From NCBI GenBank assembly GCA_037178975.1, contig JASJZH010000003.1:2976001-3040000 (forward strand): DNA of 64,000 nucleotides, written 5' to 3'. Numbering within the stretch: position 1 is the first letter of the stretch; each line of letters opens with the position of its first letter. The DNA is from Oscheius tipulae (lineage: Eukaryota > Nematoda > Chromadorea > Rhabditida > Rhabditidae). Below are positions 45,707 to 57,013 of this stretch, one piece after another. The notes beneath the pieces were generated by a model. It saw only the letters and a list, made by a program, of their open reading frames with translations. It did not search any database and was not told the DNA's origin. The position numbers were made by a program, and so were the translations under genes.

Positions 45707-46128
45707 CTAATCAATGGGAGTGTAGGCCTTCTCCTCGGTCTTCTTTCTCTGACGAAGGATGCAGAAGACGATGAGACCGATGACGATTCCCACGAACAGG
45801 AGAACACCCAAAATGATGAAAATGATCGTAGTCGTGCTGCGACCATTGTCTGAAACAGGGAGTATAAGTCTAGAGATGAGAACATACCATTCAATTTGTT
45901 GCAGTAGTTTGTTTTGCAGCAGCATGGGATCTTCGCATCCTCGTAGCCGCATGTTGTGTTCGGGTAGCCACACGCACTGATACAGCCGGCCCGTTTCTCA
46001 TGTCGATAGCAGAAGAGATGAGTCGAGGCACAGGTCTCCGTTGAATCTCCAACATCGTGGCAGAACAAGACACTGACAGCTGTCTGGATGGCGAACAAGA
46101 AGAGTAGAACAGCTAGCAGAGACGCCAT
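45707..46128 (-). CDS. Ly6/three-finger type I membrane protein
   Basis: Exons 46128-45888 and 45849-45707 join in frame to 127 residues. The N-terminal signal peptide (SLLAVLLFLFAIQTAVS) is followed by a Cys-rich ectodomain with ten or more Cys, ending in CCCKTNYCNKLND, the CC...CN signature of the Ly6/uPAR fold. A single TM helix (IIFIILGVLLFVGIVIGLIVF) and a short basic tail RQRKKTEEKAYTPID follow. Most Ly6 proteins are GPI-anchored; this one has a true TM and cytosolic tail, as do several nematode members. The 38-nt intron uses GTATGT and TTTCAG. It lies immediately upstream of the phosphatase, suggesting co-transcription. Confidence 0.85.
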
Positions 46129-46248
46129 TTGCTGTAGTAGGGCACCTCGTGCGTATTTTCCTTAATTAGGCTCGCAAAACTTTGCAGCAATTGTGTTTTT
46201 TTAAGAAACTTCCGAACGCAATGAATCAGTCAATTTTAAAGTTCTACG

Positions 46249-47418
46249 CTTTTGAATCAGTGGCGCCTACCGAAGAAGATCCTCGATAATTATAGGAGTT
46301 TGGGTAGTTTCTGTTAGACTAAATCCGGTAGGTCACCAAGTTAAAAGAAGCCAAGTCAGTTGGAGATAAGTTCCTTGTACCACGGTAGAACGCCTGGAGA
46401 ACAGACTACAGGCTAGCTGAGCAAAAGCAAGTTTATATTTACAGCTGCAGGAATAGAACCAAAGGTATAGTCAATCTCTTGATCCGGTTTCAAACTGTTT
46501 TGTCTATGTTTCAGTGAAGTACAGAAGCGTGATTTTAAATTGGCGCCAAGGCTTGGGACCCTCAACTTGTCAAAAGTTTTAACTCGACAAGTTCCTCGCC
46601 TTAATTAGTGATCACTTGGCTCGCTGTTGCACCTTCAAGATGGTTGTTTCCACTTCACTGCTACCAGGTCACGTTGCTTTTTTTTTAAAGTAGTCTACCC
46701 AAACCAATTCTTTCGCATTAACTCCCTCACCTCAGTTCTTTCGTTTTGAGGCTCCGGTTTGGACTAGTCCCGAGTAATCCAGATCTGAACACTCTCAGTC
46801 ATCTTACCGAGAGCCGTGACGGGTTGCGGTAGAGATCTCTTCGAAGTGATCAGCAAACCAGGTCATGGAGACTGAGGGCGGTGTCTTGATATGGGAGAAT
46901 CAGAGTATGGGTTTCTGAAACCTGGGTATCTCTACCAAGATTCTATTCAATATTTCCTTCTCGTCATGATCTTTCAGGCACTGATAGCTGAATTTCGACG
47001 GAACGCAGTTGACTACGACGCCCTGGAACATAGAAAGTCGACTGATCACAGACGAGCCACGCAAAGAAATGTTCGGGAGGAGCAGGAGCCTTTGAAAAAG
47101 AGAAAAGAGGCTGGAACTATCGATACAGCTGAAAAGTTTGAGGTTAGTACTTCCTTCGATTCGCGTGCTACTAGTAGAGAACAATAACATTTGTTTTGTG
47201 GTGTTAGCCTATAGTCTGTTCTCTTCGGCCGACCTACCGTCGCAGGAGCGACGATCCTTCACAAAACTTTCTCTCCAACTGTTTTGACTAACACTTGTCA
47301 CGTCAAACTTCAACAATTATTGTAATTGGCAATAGTGGTTTCATGCTGACCCAGACGCGAGCACAACTTGAACTAGACTTCTTCCTTTTGAGCCAGTGCG
47401 ATCTACCGAAGAAGATTC
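46249..47418. repeat. Pair of about 34-bp imperfect direct repeats 1.1 kb apart
   Basis: Copies at 46249-46282 and 47385-47418 share CTTTTGA, CAGTG and the core CTACCGAAGAAGAT. The rest of the interval is not obviously duplicated. Confidence 0.6.
46980..47143 (+). CDS. Possible orphan exon (about 54 codons), weak
   Basis: An open stretch between an ATCTTTCAG acceptor (46970-46978) and a GAG|GTTAGT donor. It encodes a charged sequence (ALIAEFRRNAVDYDALEHRK, then EEQEPLKKRKEAGTID). No family is recognised. The nearest upstream ATGs do not join in a simple way. It could be part of a small nuclear-type protein or chance. Confidence 0.25.
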
Positions 47419-47953
47419 AATCTTGCACCGCATTATATCTGGAAGGTGATCACTTTCCTTCTTGATACACTCCATACAATTTCTTGCCTTGCCCCTTGGC
47501 TGTTGCCATAGCAGCCTCCGCTACATTTGCATAGAGTTACGCGCAGTGTCCGTCTGTACCATCCAATTAGAAATGAACTTTTGCCCCACAGTCATCGGAA
47601 ACCTCATTTCCAGTAGCTCTCAAACAAAAGAGATTCGGCTGGTTGATTAGATCAGGCTGCATGCTGTTTACGCAAATGGCGCGAGGTACAAGCTTTCAAA
47701 TGCCCGCATGACTTCGAGGAACCATAAATTCATTGGGCTCTTGCTTTTCTCTGAAGCTTGTATCGATTCCTTTGTATTTCGAGTCTTTGAACTGTAAAGA
47801 GTTTTCTGCTCAAAACTCTCTCTGGACCTTAGTGGGAAAGGCAGTCACTTGACCACTGCAATTCATCCCCATCCTTCTTCCGGTTCAATATTTCATTATC
47901 TCGGCACTCAAACCAGATACTACAATGATCCATATATGGGCAGACTTTCAGCA

Positions 47954-50900
47954 ATGTCGGAAGAACTGAATCTCACGGCTGATGTGAGTGCCGAGCAACT
48001 GGAAGAGGAGGGTCAAGATGACTCTTTCACCACTCCACTCTCCAGGTAGATCGAATAGAAACACATAACATTCAAACTTTTAGTGTTCCGGCAATTTCGA
48101 ACGCTGACCGTCGTCTGTCCTCGTCCCAGCCCGTTCTCAGCAACAAGACGAATGACGGAAGTGAGTTCAATTCCAAAAGCACCATCGATACCCATTTAGA
48201 AGACTTCTCTTCCATGAGCACTGTCAAGCAGACCGACGGATTCCCCTTTCTGAAAGTCAAGGAAGACAATGAGAGACTACAGACCGAGGTCTACGAGCTC
48301 CGTGGTCAACTTCGAGACTCTCAAACTCGTCAAGCCTTCGCCGAAGAGCAGCTGCCTCTTCCTGTTAGAGAAGTCCTCGATGATGTGGGTTTTTGCTTGC
48401 TTGAAACATTTGTTAGTTTCAGTATCTCCGCCTACAACGTCTTCTTCGCGACAGTAATATGAAGGCTGCTGACTATGATACTCTGAAGGAAGAGTTGATG
48501 TCGGAGAAGGACGAGAACCAGAGACTGACAAGACAGATAGAAGATACTGTTCAGCACTTCGAGCTCCTTCTTCACAGAGTAACTCAACCGTATTCAGGAT
48601 CCAGTAATTTGTTCAGAAAAACGAGGAGATGGAACGTCTGAAGCTCGACTTCATTGCTGGAGACGAGTTCACCCTGAATTCGGAAGTCGGTCTGGAGACC
48701 GGGAACAAGACGATCGCTCTGGAACTGAACCAGCAAAAGATCATGAATGACGATTATCTGAGAAGAATTGCCAGACTAGAAGATGAGGTGGCTACCTATA
48801 AATATCGTCTCTCGGAGGCTGAGTGCCATCTGGTCGAGAAACAGGATGTTACCAGGGTATTGCTCTTCCTTTATTGATTGAAGTTTCTTCCAGACTTTTG
48901 TTCTGAGCGAGAACGAACAACAACTTGCCAAGAGAGTCGATGAGCTGGTAGTCGAGAATTCAAACCTGGCCAACAGGTACAATACTTGCAACATGGCCCT
49001 CATGAACTACATGAATCGTCTGAATAAGTTGGAAAAGAAGATCATGATGTCGGCTCTGTCCTCGAGCCAATTCAATCTCTCCTCCAGCTTTGACATCAGT
49101 GACAAACAGCGTGTCGAGACTGTGGTAGACTATAGTTTGTTACCAAAATTGAAACGGATCTTTAGCTGGAGAAGATGAAGAGCGAGCTGCTCTCCGAGAA
49201 AGAAAAGAACCGAACTCTCCGGAACGAAGTCAACAATTTGATGGGCAAGGACATATCATCTGACAGTGTCGAAGACGCCACAGAAGCTTTGGAGGAAGAA
49301 TCTCTCGTGGATCAGGACATGGAGAACATCGTAGGCGAAGTCAATGCGGTTCTCCAAGGACTGAAAGAGACCGGATGGACTGAGAACAGTGTCAGATGCA
49401 ATGGTCAGTACCCTCCTTCTCTATTCAATTCGTTCTCAGAACTCCTAGACTCGATCGACAGAGGAGATCAGATGGACAATAAGGGACAAGAAATGGTGGA
49501 TCTGTTCGGACAGTCCGGTCAGCCACAGCTCCTTCCCGATCTTGACCAACTATCTCTTTTGAACACGTCAATTGGAAACATCCTGAGCACGTCGATGAAC
49601 GCTGCTCACGAAATCACAATCGTCAAGGAGAATCTGACCGCTTTCCGCGATTCGCTGATGGACATGTTCGAAAGACTGAAGAGCTCTGCTGCTCTCTTTG
49701 ACGAGATTCGACAGATTGTGAGTCGAGTCTTTTTCTCTTTGACAAATTAGTTTCAGCTATCTAACGGAGAACACAATACACTGGTGGACCAAATCCGAGA
49801 CATGCAATTGCTTTGGAACAGTGCTGCCACCAAGGCTAACGATGTGACCCGGGCCATCGACGTCGCGGAGAGAAGCATTGTCGGAATGCAAGGACACATC
49901 TCTGTACTGGAACAGACCCTCGTCAACACTTCCTTCGTTCTCGATCAGACTAGAAGAATCACATTCTCCAATCTGTCTCTCGTCTCTCGTTTCGGACAAG
50001 AGACTCCCAATGTCGCTGTTGAAGATAGGGTTGGAGAACTAGAGGAACAGGTCAAGGACTTGACTGAGCAGCTAGAGAACATTCTCGAGGCTCATGACGC
50101 TGCCCAGAAGAGAGTCGATCAACTTGAGAGACAAACTGGAGACTATGAGGTAGAAAATAGCGATTTGCATCAGCAGTTGGAAGACATGAAGACGCAGCTA
50201 GATCGTCTCCGAGCTGAGAAAGAAAAAGTTCAGGATGAACTCACTGTAATTTTTTGTCGTTACCGTAAGATCCCACTTTTAGATTCTCAGCAGTGACCAC
50301 ACCCACGTCAAGTCGATGCTTGACCGGAACTCGACAGCCTACTCCAACTACATCGACCAAATCGAGAACCTTACAGCCGAAAACCTTGATCTGAAGGCAG
50401 CTGTCGAGGCTCTGACAACCACTCGAAATGAACTCTGTCAGAAGATTGTGGCTGTGACCGATGAGATGGCTCAGGCTAAAGACTTTGCTCATGCTCAGGA
50501 ACAGGAGAAAGTGGCTCTTTCTGACAGAGTCTTGGACCTCAAGAATACATGTCACGACCTCCAGAGAGATCTAGAAAGTGCCCAACTGTCCATTCGACAC
50601 AAGTCATCCGAAATGGAACGGATCCAGAAGGGTCTCGAGTCGAAGGTTGATATCCTCGAGGAGCAACTGGATGCGGCTAGAAAAAACGTCTGTTCTCTTT
50701 ATACACCATAAACAAAGGAGATTTTAGAACTCGGATCTTCAGAGAGAACTTCACAATGTCCAGATGACAAAGGTAAAGAGTCAGCAGGTAGAGAGCGTCT
50801 GGCCACATGTTGCCTCTCCCAACGTCAGTCTCCTTTACAAAGACACTAAGGTAAGAATTGCGATATTTCTAACAGAATATGCAGCCACCCATCTCCACCC

Positions 50901-51935
50901 AAACCAATCTCCACTACGAAGATATCAAGACACTGGAGGAGGAACACGAGCAGCTCAGCTCTGACTTCACTTCCCTGTTGACCATCTACAACGAACTGGA
51001 AGTTGCTCTTCGTGATCTGTTGTTCATTTCCGAGTCTGGAGGACCCAAGACAGCCGGGGATGTTCGTAGTGCTAGGAAGAGTTGTCAGAAGTTGAAGAGA
51101 GCCATTGCGGAACAGGCCAACTACGATGCTAAGACCAAGGAACAGGTTCAGAGAATGGCTGAGGACTTAGAGCAGAAGTCCAGTCGTTCTTCTGATCCCA
51201 AGCAAACCAAATTCAGGGAGAAGTATACGGTCAGCCAAGGTCCGAGAAAGAATGCGACGAGCAAGTTCACTTATTCGAAGATTGCTGACCAGTATCAGAA
51301 CCGTCTCCTTCGCGATATCAATGCTGCATTCATCAGGACAGTGGACTTGGCTTACAACCTGAAAGTCTCGGTAGATGCCAAGAAGAAGAATTATGAAGTG
51401 AGTTTGGGGAGAGTACATTTGCCATCTTTCAGTTTGACCTGGAAAAACTCAATAATGATGCAAAGGAGGTTCGAACCATCCTCTACGACGTCAAGAACTA
51501 CCTCTGTACCAAGTTCGATAAAGAAAATCTACATGGTCAATCCGCGGAGTTTCTTTTAATGGTCAGTTAGCGAGAAATTAACTAGGAAAAGCTATTGGAA
51601 GCGGGAGAAGAGTGACAAACAGTATATATGAACAGAGACATCCAGAAACGCCGCGACAATACAAATTCCTCTAGTATACGCAATTTTGCATGAAAAGTAC
51701 GCAATGTGCAAAATAGGCACGAATTCGAAATTAATTTCAGCTTCAATCTATGGAACACGACAACAAGGAGCTTTTCAACAAGCTCACTGAAACAATGGGT
51801 AAGTATCAGGAGTTGAAGAAGACTTCTGGAAATCCGAACGTCCTTTCCCGCATTGATCAGGAGCTTCACTCAATCCACGATGTCATGCAACGTACTCGCG
51901 AAGTCGTTGCCTCCCGGTTCAGAAAAACCAATTGA
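47954..51935 (+). CDS. spd-5: SPD-5-like pericentriolar-material scaffold (coiled coil)
   Basis: The main scaffold protein of the nematode pericentriolar material, which assembles under PLK-1 and SPD-2 control. Roughly 1,000 residues, nearly all predicted coiled coil, in about 17 exons. Marks shared with C. elegans SPD-5: RRLSSSQPVL near the N-terminus, VREVLDDYLRLQRL, ALMNYMNRLNKLEKK followed by a Ser-rich patch, MFERLKSSAALFDEI in the central region, and MQGHISVLEQTLV after it. The order of these blocks matches. The protein family evolves very fast, so low overall identity is expected. The ATG lies two bases after a CTTTCAG acceptor; a longer open frame upstream lacks an ATG. Exon borders at 50690-50900 and around 51540-51740 are uncertain. 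An unrelated coiled-coil protein is the main alternative. Confidence 0.75.
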
Positions 51936-52064
51936 TTTGGACACTTTCTTTTGTTGTAAATTGAAATCATAAAACGTTTTTCATACATCCGGCTTGTTGT
52001 CGTTGAGTTGTCAGCTCATTTGCCTACTTTTCTGACCTCTTTCACTATTCTCATGTTAATCTAG

Positions 52065-53439
52065 ATGAATGATGGCGCTGATGAAAGCAACGTAGTTGCG
52101 GCTCGTCATGCCGGTAACAGCTTCGAGCTTTTGCTTCGAATTTTTCACGAAGAATGCGATAATTTTGTAGGTTCTCTTCTATCTAGTAATGTCAAAATTT
52201 CTTAGAGAGGACAAGTTCGCCGTGTGGGAGACGGAATTCGGGCGTTTTTCCGTGGCCAACTGAGCAAGAAGGAAGAATATGCTCAGGAGTTGATCAAACT
52301 GGCAGCCAAAGCGTAAAATTTCATCATATCGTCCACCAAAAACCATTATAGCAATCCGTTGAGCATGGATGAAGTTCGGGAAAAGCCCAAGTGGAAACTA
52401 GAGGAGGAGCCGATGGCTGAAAGACGTTATACAATTCCGTTTCGTACTTTCATGGACGTTGCTCAAGTTATGTTGAATGATGAAGAAGAAGGTAATTTGT
52501 TTTATTCATTCGTTTTTTACAGTTTTATAGGTGTTGTCTGTCGTCTGATGTGGCAGAATCCGAAGTGGGAAAAGATGCCCGAGTACACTCCGGTCATTCC
52601 GAAGGAGGAGGATCTGCGCGACTTCCAGTTGTGGACTCGTCCGATGGGCAGCCCGTGCACGATGCAGGAAGATGACGACGAAAGACTTTCCCTTCCGAGT
52701 ACAAGAGCTACGGATTGGAATCGGGAAAAGATGGACACTGTTGAGGAGAAACTCGCCCTACTCACAAAACAGATGCAGGCACTGCTGCAGCAAGTGCAGG
52801 GAGCAGTGGGTTTTCCTACTATTCTCTTGGAAAACGATTTCAGCCACCTCTTCCAAACATGCGTCCGTCGCCTTCCAGTTCCCCAATTAATCTTCAGAGC
52901 GATTCGTCGGAAGATGAAGGACGTGGTGCTTCTCTGCCGTCCGTCGTTTGCAGTCCTCTTGCAGGTCGTCGAAATCATAATCTGAACTCGATACCAGCTG
53001 TCATTCCTCCTCCCGGTCTTGCACCGCCTCCTCCGCCACCAAGTCTCCTCAAAGCAATTGAGAACAAGGTATTATAATCGTGTTACCCTGTTCAAACACC
53101 TCTTTTCAGCCCATTCTCGTCCAAAGATCGGATAAAATCTTGCAAGAGCAACAGCCAGCTCCGATGAGACCCACAGCTGCGGATCTTCAGAATGTTCAGC
53201 TTCGGAAGGTCGTGTCTCGTTCACCGGGCGGAACGCCACAAGGACGCAAAATTTCACTAGATGATTCTTTCCAAGACAAGGTACCTTTTTTTATTTAGTA
53301 AAGAGGACTTAGAAACCCAATTTAGAGCAATATCATTGCAAGCGCTCTAATGTCCCGTTTTCGCGCCATGCACTCTGATTCGTTCACCGAGGATCAAGAC
53401 GAGGACGGCAGCAAGGACAACAGCTGGGCCGACGATTAG
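52065..53439 (+). CDS. Mitochondrial fission regulator (MTFR1/MTFR1L/MTFR2) family protein
   Basis: A likely regulator of mitochondrial division. The central FRTFMDVAQVMLNDEEEGVV resembles the MTFR block with the DVxWVxNDEEE pattern. A coiled-coil segment follows (REKMDTVEEKLALLTKQMQA), then a poly-Pro stretch (PPPGLAPPPPPPSLL) and the family hallmark ADLQNVQLRKVVSRSPGGTP. The tail SNIIASALMSRFRAMHSDSF matches the family's IAxALxxRF end. The last residues are acidic (EDQDEDGSKDNSWADD). The N-terminal 80 residues (FELLLRIFHEECDNF) are not recognised. Introns are about 40 nt; one between about 52490 and 52530 and one near 52807 are read from the frame. The order of blocks and the Pro-rich linker make this the best fit; a WASP-like actin regulator is less likely. 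Confidence 0.78.
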
Positions 53440-53643
53440 CCTTTTACCTTTTTAGCGAGCATATTCTCTCCTATACGTGGTACGAAAACTACTTTATATC
53501 GTGCTTTACTTTATCCCTTTCTTTCAAACGAGCACAATATCGCCTTTTCTTCGCATCATACGTGTGGTTCCCCGTTTTCTAGAACATAGTCTTGACAAAT
53601 GTATAACCTTCTGCTTCCTAGCATACTTGTCTCTTTAAAAACG

Positions 53644-53649
53644 TTTATT
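53644..53649 (-). terminator. AATAAA (minus strand) of the BTB gene
   Basis: TTTATT on the + strand, 40 nt beyond the stop of the BTB gene. Confidence 0.5.
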
Positions 53650-53688
53650 ATATGTTCAACTATTAATGTTTGGCTCCATATTATGTGT

Positions 53689-55434
53689 CTAGACAGCCTT
53701 GGTCAGCTGAATGATTTCGTCGCCGAGAGCATAGTTGGATTCTAATCCGGCCAAGGTCATCTGGCTGTTCAGGTCTTCTGGAGTGATCGAGAGATGGCGA
53801 TGACGACGAAGAGTAGCCTTCCTCGTTCCAATGACCCAGTAGGGGCACTTCTTGTCCAGAGACTTCTTGCTCCATCCGTCAGTCAGCCTCTTCTTCAACA
53901 GATCACGTGTCTTCTCCGAAAGTTTCGAAAACTTTTCGAGCAGTTCCTGGGCCATTTCAGCACAGCTCGTTTCCACTCGAAGAACGAGTGCTCTCAGCAT
54001 ATTCTCCAGTCCGAAATGTTCAGCAAAAGCAAGCTGTTCGGCTAGTTGGTCAGTCGTCATAGTCGGCTCATGAAGAAGACGCTGTTCCAGGCGTTCCTTG
54101 ACACGAGTCCAGTTCTGATCGTGGCAGAGAATAAGAGCAGCTTTTAAAAGACTGGTTGGAGGTTCGGGGCCATCGGGATGAAGAGAGTTGAGGACGGCGA
54201 CGAGAACATGGCCGGGAACGAGCTTCTCACGGGCACAATACAGTTCCATCTCGAGGCTGAAGACAAGCTCTGATTCGGGACTGATTCTACCGCCATGAGT
54301 TGCCAAAACACCACTGTTCACGTGGAACTTAGTACGACGGAAGAAGAGAGTCTGCTTGTTCGGACTGGGCTCGAAATAGTTGGGTTGTTTCCAGGGAATG
54401 GCGACCAGCTTCGACTCGTCAGGACGGGGCTGAAGACCACGCGCGGCCAAGATGACAGGGCAAATGAGAGACTGGTAGACGGGCTTGGGGAAGAAAGTTT
54501 CGGGAGAGAAGCCAGTAGCACAACGACGATCCCAGTTGCCGGAACGAACATCCTCGTGGACGAGATGTAGGAGAGCAATCGACAGCTCACACGACATGGC
54601 CGTCTGCCACTTTTTCTGTGTCGGACGCTAAAAGGACACTTGTTTGGGCAATGGAAAGAAAGGCAAACCTCGATGTGTTCAACAAGATGGCAGCTGAGTT
54701 TGTAGACGAGATACTCGACCTGGAATCCGACAGCAGTCCTAGCCAGAGCGGGAAAGTTGATGTAGAATGGCCAGCTGGTCGGGTAGAGTTGAAGAAGAAG
54801 CTCCTCCATTCCGGCCCGAGGGAAAGATCCCAGACTGATAGAGGTGGCTTCCGGAGCGGCTGCCAACTTCTCAGCCATGTAGGTAGAACTGTAGGTAAGA
54901 AGACTGCGCCAGGTACGAATAGGTGGCTCGTTATCGAACAGGATCGTGATGTCACCTTCGTCGAAACGCGGAAGAGGATAGTAGACACGGTTTATGGTCC
55001 TCATCTTGAGAGTGATGGTCGTAACCGTCTCGTCGAGCACATCCATCAGAATTGGTCTGCTCGTGGGGGTGAAGTCGACGTTGAATTGATCCACATCCAG
55101 TCTGCCAAGACTGACCCTCATCTGGTAGAGCAGATTCCAATTGGCTGGCTCCGTAGCTCCGGCGTCCATCACGAGGCTCGTCCGAATCTGTTCCTTGCTT
55201 CCAACAAAGATGACTGTGGTCTCGAGTTGAATGGTGAAACGGAGCTGATCCTGGGAGAAAACGAACAAGTTGCCTTGCTGCTCATTTGACAGGATCTCGT
55301 CGTCGACCACCATGTTGACCTGGATCTGCTCGGGACTCTTCTCGAACTCGTTGGCTGTCAGATCATTCTGGATGTCTAGTTTCGGTGTTGAAAAAAGCTT
55401 GACAAACTTGCATAGATCGAGACGGCACAGCCAT
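53689..55434 (-). CDS. BTB/POZ-domain protein of nematode type
   Basis: About 550 residues. The N-terminal half carries a beta-rich region (VFSQDQLRFTIQLETTVIFV; LYQMRVSLGRLDVDQFNV) resembling a MATH-like fold, though I cannot confirm it. The BTB core is DITILFDNEPPIRTWRSLL, YSSTYMAEKLAAAPEATSIS, GMEELLLQLYP and VGFQVEYLVYKLSCHLVEHI. After an intron of about 50 nt the C-terminal half has two more conserved regions, including LEMELYCAREKLVPGHVLVA, HFGLENMLRALVLRV and KKRLTDGWSKKSLDKKCPYW. BTB proteins often serve as cullin-3 substrate adaptors; the role here is not shown. A first exon of nine codons (MAVPSRSMQ) is joined through a 5' intron of 36-40 nt. It is divergent from the next gene over 127 bp. 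Confidence 0.8.
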
Positions 55435-55561
55435 CTTTTGACGGAGTCCCACTACTGACTGTGTTCTTTGCTAATTACTCAAAAGAAAAATTATTCCTAA
55501 AAGTAAAAAGGACTTGCATAAAAAGCCAGATTTATTTGTAGCCGGAGGCAATTGCTACCCG
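55435..55561. promoter_or_regulatory. Compact divergent promoter interval
   Basis: 127 bp between the BTB gene and the type I membrane protein. No specific element is identified. Promoter function is inferred from the head-to-head arrangement. Confidence 0.35.
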
Positions 55562-56363
55562 ATGTCTCCACTCATCTGGCTGGGATTTCTTCTGCTCCTG
55601 GAACCAGTAGCAGCGGCGAGAGAAACGCTGAAAATGAAGAGCGGCGATGCCGTTCCACGAGCCAGTCAGCCGAAATACCAACTGAAAACAAAGGGAACGG
55701 AAGACAGCGGCAACGACATCTTTTGCATAAAGAACGTCTACCTCGAGAATGGAAAGTTCAAAGAAGTTCCAAAGTTACAGGTGGGCTTTTTTTGTGGACG
55801 TAGTTTCAATAAATTCTGCTCAGGAATTCAGCTCGGCGAAATGTAGCTGCACGATAGCAATCCAATGCAAAGACCCAGCAGATCTTCATTGTCTCCAAGT
55901 CAAACATCTCGAGTTCGACTGTTTACCGCAAAATAAAACAATCATCTACGAACCGAAGAAGGCACTGCTACGAATAAAATACGACTCGTCGGGGGAATGC
56001 GAAGATCGTCAGAAGGTTTTGAATCCGGTCTGTACAGCCTCCAGCCAGAAAGACATCATGGAAAACTTCTCCGAGCATGTCAAGCTGCTTCTGGCGATAG
56101 CATACGATAAGAAGAGGAAGGACCACCCGAAGTATATGCAGCTCTTTCGAACCCAAGTTCGAATCTGGGAGGCTGGAATCTACGCCTTCGTATACAGACA
56201 TGAAGGAGATCTCAACAAACTGACGCATGATCGAGAGAAGCTCATCTGGGTCCCGCTGACTGTCGGCTTTCTCCTCATCGCAGTCAGCACGGGTCTCTTC
56301 ATCTACTTTGCCACATTCCACGCAAAAAAGACATCCAACGAGAGTAAAGCAAGACAGGAATAG
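55562..56363 (+). CDS. Type I membrane protein with Cys-rich ectodomain, unknown
   Basis: Exons 55562-55780 and 55824-56363 join in frame to 252 residues. Residues 1-19 are a signal peptide (SPLIWLGFLLLLEPVAAA). The ectodomain (about 20-222) has several Cys (FCIKNVY; KCSCTIAIQCKDPADLHC; FDCLPQ; GECEDRQ; NPVC), two NxT/S sites (NKT, NFS) and a helical end. One TM segment is WVPLTVGFLLIAVSTGLFIY, followed by a short tail with Lys/Ser. No family is recognised. It could be a nematode-specific surface protein. The stop lies 71 nt from the convergent coiled-coil gene. Confidence 0.75.
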
Positions 56364-56433
56364 ACCGACACACGCAACACGAGCAATTCAAGTATAAATA
56401 GTGTAAAAATGCGTTTACTGTTTGTACACGAGA

Positions 56434-57013
56434 TTAAGGAGATCTTACGGAGAAAAAATCGCCTAGATTGGCTAGATGACGGGCTTGTGGAAGAACAACA
56501 ATAGGATTGGATCCTGTCAGGCCGGAACTCAGCAGCTGCGCGTAAACATTGCTCTCCTCGACTGCCTTCTTCAGCTAAACAGGTTGTTGAAACACAGAGA
56601 TCAACTACTTACTTTTAGAAGATCCGTAAGCACAGTTCTTCGCTCACTATCTAGAACGTGTGGATCAGCGAAACTCTCAATCCTCTTCTCTATATCATCG
56701 AACTTCTGAACAGTTTTCAGAATCGGTTCCTGGTTTTCCTGAAGTCGCATCCTCTGGTGGAGAAGAAGGAAAACTTACAATTTCCATGATCTTGGCTTCT
56801 TTAGTCAGCGAGAAAATGTCTTGTATCAGTTCCGGGGCACTGTTACGTTGTTCGTTAACCTAGAAAAAGAAGGATTGTACTAAAAAGGGATGAAATGACC
56901 TGCATCAGAATATGATCAACTTCTTCTTCCATCCGTTGAAGCTCTTCATTCAGTCGTTGTAATTCGGCTTCTTCTTCCTTGGTCGGCTTGATGAGCGAGC
57001 TGTTCCTGGACAT
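56434..57013 (-). CDS. Small coiled-coil protein, about 150 residues, unknown
   Basis: Minus-strand exons read in order: MSRNSSLIKPTKEEEAELQ leading to an amphipathic helix (RLNEELQRMEEEVDHILMQ), then VNEQRNSAPELIQDIFSLTK, RMRLQENQEPILKTVQKFDD, ERRTVLTDLLK, LKKAVEESNVYAQLL and a tail with FFSVRSP. Introns are about 30-45 nt. The ATG is two bases after a CTTTCAG acceptor. The helical heptads suggest a coiled-coil subunit of a larger complex (a BLOC-1, dynactin or kinetochore small subunit are possible types), but I do not recognise it with confidence. It is convergent with the neighbour at 55562 and divergent from NDK. Confidence 0.65.

Larger units (their letters stand above)
46129..47953. 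other. Divergent region between Ly6 and spd-5
   Basis: It holds a direct repeat of about 34 bp (46249-46282 and 47385-47418) and one possible exon (46980-47143). It ends in the CTTTCAG acceptor that precedes the SPD-5 ATG by two bases. No complete gene is recognised. Confidence 0.45.

Noticed and set aside
45196-46128. A 310-codon continuous minus-strand frame that would fuse the Ly6 domain to the phosphatase N-terminus
   Set aside because: The Ly6 part has a clear 38-nt intron after which a TM helix and stop follow in another frame; the unspliced segment between is low-complexity Ser/Arg without family resemblance.
54318-55313. A 331-codon minus-strand frame through the BTB gene
   Set aside because: The frame is real for the first part, but its Ser-rich end is read-through past the intron donor after VEHIE; the spliced frame continues in the second conserved half.
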